Shown here one piece after another: positions 5,199 through 7,665 of a DNA stretch of 7,665 bases (its first letter is position 1; each line of letters starts with the position of its first letter). A model generated the notes under the pieces. The model was given only the letters and a program-made list of their open reading frames with translations, was not told the origin of the DNA and ran no database searches. The DNA is from Acidobacteriaceae bacterium. GTDB lineage: Bacteria; Acidobacteriota; Terriglobia; Terriglobales; Acidobacteriaceae. The stretch covers positions 1-7,665 of the forward strand of contig DAHUXF010000126.1 of assembly GCA_027307295.1 (NCBI GenBank), read 5' to 3'. A program made the position numbers and the translations under genes.

Positions 5199-6152
5199 TC
5201 ATTGCTCCCGCTGGCCGACCACGCGGCGATAGAGCGTGGAAACCTCGCCCACAATCCCGCTGCGGAAGACCAGTACGCAGACCATGAAGATGGCTCCGAT
5301 GATGACCGTAACAAAAGACCCCACTTTATCGGAAAGCTCGTTTTCCAGCGTAACAATGGAAAAGGCCCCCACAATGGGGCCGGAAACGCTGCCCATCCCG
5401 CCGAGCAGGCTCATCAGGACCACGTCGCCCGAGGTATGCCAGTGGGCATCTGTGAGGGTGACAAAGGTGAAGACCAATGCCTTGGTCGCGCCAGCCAGTC
5501 CGGACAAGGTTGCTGAAAGTACAAAGGCCATGAGCTTGTAGCGGTTCACGTCATAACCGAGCGAAATGGCCCGAGCTTCATTTTCACGGATGGCTTTGAG
5601 CACCTGGCCAAAAGGAGAATGGATGGTACGGTACACCAGCAAAGTTCCGCCCAGGAAGATGGCCAGCACCACGTAATAGAGTGTGAGATCGTTTTCAAGA
5701 TTGATGAACCAGAAAAGACGCCCACGCGGGATTGCCTGCAAGCCGTCCTCTCCGCCTGTGAATGATGCCTGCAGGTAAAGAAAGTAAATCAGCTGGGCCA
5801 GGGCCAGCGTGATCATGGAAAAATAAATTCCCTGACGGCGGATCACCAGGTTGCCGACCACCAGGCCAAGTGCTCCTGCCGCCAAAGTGCCTGAGAGAAT
5901 CCCCAATCCAGGACCAAAAGAGCTTTGCTTGATAAGGTAGCCGGCGATATATCCAGCTGTGCCGAAGAAGGCTGCATGTCCAAAGGAAAGCAGTCCGGTG
6001 TAACCGAGCAGAAGGTTGAAGGCGCAAGCGAATAAGGCAAAGCACAACGCCTTCATCAGAAAGACGGGGTAGATGACAAGCGGTGCCAGTATTCCAGCCA
6101 ACAGCAGCAGTGAGTATCCACCGTACTTGACAATGTTTGGCATGGCGCTCAC
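5199..6152 (-). CDS. livM: LivM-type branched-chain amino acid ABC transporter permease
   Basis: This 317-residue inner-membrane protein forms, with LivH, the channel of a HAAT-family importer for branched-chain or related amino acids. Several hydrophobic segments are clear (about 11-33, 35-51, 60-74, 84-103, 110-128, 158-174, 207-231, 243-267, 280-297). Family motifs are LLLGYTGLLSFGHAAFFGTA (48-67), GIYFSMITLALAQL (108-121), the cytoplasmic ATPase-contact loop SPFGQVLKAIRENEARAISL (179-198), then SGLAGATKAL and SLLGGMGSVSGPIVGA. The length is normal for non-enteric LivM; E. coli LivM is longer at its N-terminus. The GTG at 6152 lies two bases after the livH stop and eight bases from AGGGAG. 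An ATG at 6143 is the alternative but is poorly spaced. It is the last gene of the operon; no ATPase gene follows. The actual substrate cannot be read from the permease. Confidence 0.95.
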   Translation of the reverse strand: MSAMPNIVKYGGYSLLLLAGILAPLVIYPVFLMKALCFALFACAFNLLLGYTGLLSFGHAAFFGTAGYIAGYLIKQSSFGPGLGILSGTLAAGALGLVVGNLVIRRQGIYFSMITLALAQLIYFLYLQASFTGGEDGLQAIPRGRLFWFINLENDLTLYYVVLAIFLGGTLLVYRTIHSPFGQVLKAIRENEARAISLGYDVNRYKLMAFVLSATLSGLAGATKALVFTFVTLTDAHWHTSGDVVLMSLLGGMGSVSGPIVGAFSIVTLENELSDKVGSFVTVIIGAIFMVCVLVFRSGIVGEVSTLYRRVVGQREQ

Positions 6153-6154
6153 TC

Positions 6155-7042
6155 TTATCGCTCCCTGCCAAAGAGGCCCGCAGGACGCACCAGGAGTACG
6201 ATGGCCATAATAAAGAAGACCATTGTGCTTGATGCCTGCGGATAGAAAACCTTGGTAAGACCTTCAATCAGGCCCAGCCCAAGCCCCGTAACAATCGATC
6301 CCAGAATTGAGCCCATCCCGCCAATGACAACTACGGCAAACACTACAATGATCAGATTGGAACCCATCAAGGGGCTGATCTGGGTGGCAGGAGCCGCCAG
6401 TACGCCTGCTAGTCCTGCTAAAGCCACGCCCACTGCATAAGTAATGGTAGTCATGGCGGGAACGTTGATGCCGAAGGCCCCGACCAGGGCCGGATTCTCT
6501 GTAGCGGCCCGCAGGTACGCTCCCAGCGATGTCTTCTCAATGATCAGCCATGTGGTGAGTGAAACCAGCAGAGCGGCAATCACAACCCAGGCACGGTACT
6601 TGGGTAAAAACATAAAACCAAGATTGAAGACGCCTTGAAGGTTGTCCGGAATGGAATAGGGCAGTCCTGAAACGCCGTACTTATAGCGTAGCAATCCCTC
6701 CAGCACCAGGGCCAGGCCAAAGGTAAACAGCAAGCCGTAAATGGGATCGAGCCGGTAGAGCCGCCGCAGCAGACTTCTTTCAATGATGGCGCCTGCCGCT
6801 GCAAGGACCAGCGGCACCAGCAATAATGCCCACCAGTAGCTGATCCCGAACTGTGTAAAAGCAAACCATGTCAGGACAGCGCCCAGCATGTAGAAAGCGC
6901 CATGCGCGAAGTTCACAATATCCAGCATGCCAAAGATGATCGATAGCCCCAGGCTGAGCATGGCATAAAAACAACCGTTGACCAGTCCCACAACAAGCTG
7001 TCCGTAGAGCGCCGTGATTGGTACGCCGAAGATGGTCGTCAT
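6155..7042 (-). CDS. livH: LivH-type branched-chain amino acid ABC transporter permease
   Basis: This 295-residue inner-membrane permease is the partner of LivM. The N-terminal signature FGVPITALYGQLVVGLVNG is followed by the conserved IIFGMLDIVNFAHGAFYMLG (35-54). Later come ERSLLRRLYR (88-97), LLFTFGLALVLEGLLRYKYG (104-123), the cytoplasmic ATPase-coupling loop TSLGAYLRAATENPALVGAF (171-190) and the C-terminal VFAVVVIGGMGSILGSIVTG (234-253). About eight membrane segments are visible and the length fits the family (E. coli LivH is 308). The ATG lies 16 bases after the stop of the substrate-binding-protein gene, with no strong Shine-Dalgarno site in the gap, so coupling to the upstream gene is likely. 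Nothing is truncated or missing. Family membership is secure; the specific amino acid or related substrate transported is not. Confidence 0.95.
   Translation of the reverse strand: MTTIFGVPITALYGQLVVGLVNGCFYAMLSLGLSIIFGMLDIVNFAHGAFYMLGAVLTWFAFTQFGISYWWALLLVPLVLAAAGAIIERSLLRRLYRLDPIYGLLFTFGLALVLEGLLRYKYGVSGLPYSIPDNLQGVFNLGFMFLPKYRAWVVIAALLVSLTTWLIIEKTSLGAYLRAATENPALVGAFGINVPAMTTITYAVGVALAGLAGVLAAPATQISPLMGSNLIIVVFAVVVIGGMGSILGSIVTGLGLGLIEGLTKVFYPQASSTMVFFIMAIVLLVRPAGLFGRER
6161..6166 (-). promoter_or_regulatory. Shine-Dalgarno site favouring the livM GTG start
   Basis: On the minus strand AGGGAG lies within the last codons of livH, eight bases before GTG 6152 and seventeen before the in-frame ATG at 6143. 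The spacing supports the GTG start and translational coupling to livH. Confidence 0.6.
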
Positions 7043-7058
7043 TGTTGGCAGCGGTGCT

Positions 7059-7665
7059 CTATCTCTTTACCAGCGGGCAGCGGGATTCGGACAATGGTTG
7101 AAAGGCATGGCTGCCCGGGATGGTGCTGATCAACTTGTAATAATCCCAGGGATATTTTGATTCTGCGGGTGATTTGACCTGAAAAAGATAGTAGTCATGC
7201 ACCATGCGGCCGTCCGCGCGGATGATGCCGTCTTTGACAAAAACGTCATTGAGCTTCATCTCATGCAGTTTCTTGAGTACTGCATCGGCATTGTCTGTGC
7301 CTGCGGCCTGCACTGCCTTGAGGTATTGCAGAGTGGATGAGTACACGGCCGCCTGTATGGTGCTGGGCATTCTGCTGGATTTCGCCTGGAATATTTTGCT
7401 GAATTTTCGTGTCTGGTCGTTCATGTCCCAGTAGAATCCATCCGCTATGTACATGCCCTGGGTAGCAGGAAGGCCAAGAGCGTGAACGTCATTGATCATT
7501 ACCAGCAGGCCAGCCAGCGTCTGTTTTTTATTGATCCCGAACTCAGCGGCCGCCTTAATCGAGTTGATGGTGTCACCCCCGGCATTGGCCAGGCCGATGA
7601 CCCTGGCTCCTGATGCCTGGGCTTGCAACAGGTAGGAGGAAAAATCAGGAGCGCTCACAGGGTGA
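7059..7665 (-). CDS. ABC transporter substrate-binding protein (LivK-like), 5' end missing
   Basis: The frame is open to the right edge, so only the C-terminal 201 residues are seen; the signal peptide and first lobe lie outside. The visible part is the type I periplasmic-binding fold (Peripla_BP_6, LivJ/LivK group): DFSSYLLQAQASGARVIGL, NAGGDTINSIKAAAEFGI, a DVHALGLPATQGM segment, FYWDMNDQTRKFSKIF, and MPSTIQAAVYSSTLQYLKAV with AAGTDNADAV after it. It ends with IIRADGRMVHDYYLFQVKSP and ESKYPWDYYKLISTIPG. This wording is typical of a subgroup of amino-acid-type binding proteins common in soil bacteria. In the periplasm the protein captures the ligand and delivers it to LivH/LivM. It is the most upstream liv gene visible. 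A GTG at 7658 is inside the gene and is not the real start, since the frame continues upstream (His-Pro) without a stop. Ligand specificity is unknown. Confidence 0.93.
   Translation of the reverse strand, partial: HPVSAPDFSSYLLQAQASGARVIGLANAGGDTINSIKAAAEFGINKKQTLAGLLVMINDVHALGLPATQGMYIADGFYWDMNDQTRKFSKIFQAKSSRMPSTIQAAVYSSTLQYLKAVQAAGTDNADAVLKKLHEMKLNDVFVKDGIIRADGRMVHDYYLFQVKSPAESKYPWDYYKLISTIPGSHAFQPLSESRCPLVKR

Noticed and set aside
5124..5541. Plus-strand open frames of 130 and 101 codons across the livM region
   Set aside because: They are antisense shadows of livM, whose minus-strand product has full family motifs.
1..7665. CRISPR array, toxin-antitoxin pair, phage or transposase gene
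   Set aside because: No regularly spaced repeats, no transposase or integrase motifs and no paired small genes were seen on either strand.

Overview
The window holds two bacterial metabolic gene blocks that face each other, separated by an AT-richer, mostly non-coding stretch and one secreted-protein gene. Tightly packed genes, moderately GC-rich coding DNA, GTG starts and Shine-Dalgarno sites mark it as a bacterial chromosome. Cox-type maturation genes, a secreted beta-sandwich protein with an N-terminal ANDDF motif, and intergenic remnants resembling widespread dispersed repeats would fit Acidobacteriota or a similar soil phylum. That placement is inference from gene content, not a phylogenetic result.

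Left block, plus strand (1-3339): the C-terminal end of a CoxG-like protein runs into coxD (MoxR-type AAA+ ATPase) with a one-base stop/start overlap. Next come coxE (von Willebrand A protein, one-base gap) and, after 76 bases, an XdhC/CoxF-family protein carrying an extra C-terminal YHS metal-binding domain. This is the accessory half of a carbon monoxide dehydrogenase or related molybdenum-hydroxylase cluster. The CoxD/CoxE/CoxF products mature the Mo (and, in true CO dehydrogenase, Cu) active site, while CoxG tethers the enzyme to the membrane or quinone pool. The structural genes coxS/M/L are not in the window and probably lie to the left.

Middle (3340-4171): about 830 bases with no convincing gene. 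It holds degenerate dispersed-repeat-like pieces, small hairpins, a perfect 12-base inverted repeat 112 bases apart, and short repeated words. At 4172-4999 lies a gene for a secreted two-domain beta-rich protein of unknown role. Downstream of it are a long hairpin (5043-5084) and, on the minus strand, a G-quadruplex-capable run just past the livM stop. Both lie where the two transcription units converge.

Right block, minus strand (5199-7665): a branched-chain amino acid (HAAT-type) ABC importer, read right to left as substrate-binding protein (N-terminus cut off by the window edge), LivH permease and LivM permease. The two ATPase genes are not downstream of livM, so they must lie beyond the right edge or elsewhere. 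The most interesting observation is the XdhC-YHS fusion directly behind coxD-coxE, which suggests a built-in metal-handling (possibly copper) module for active-site maturation.
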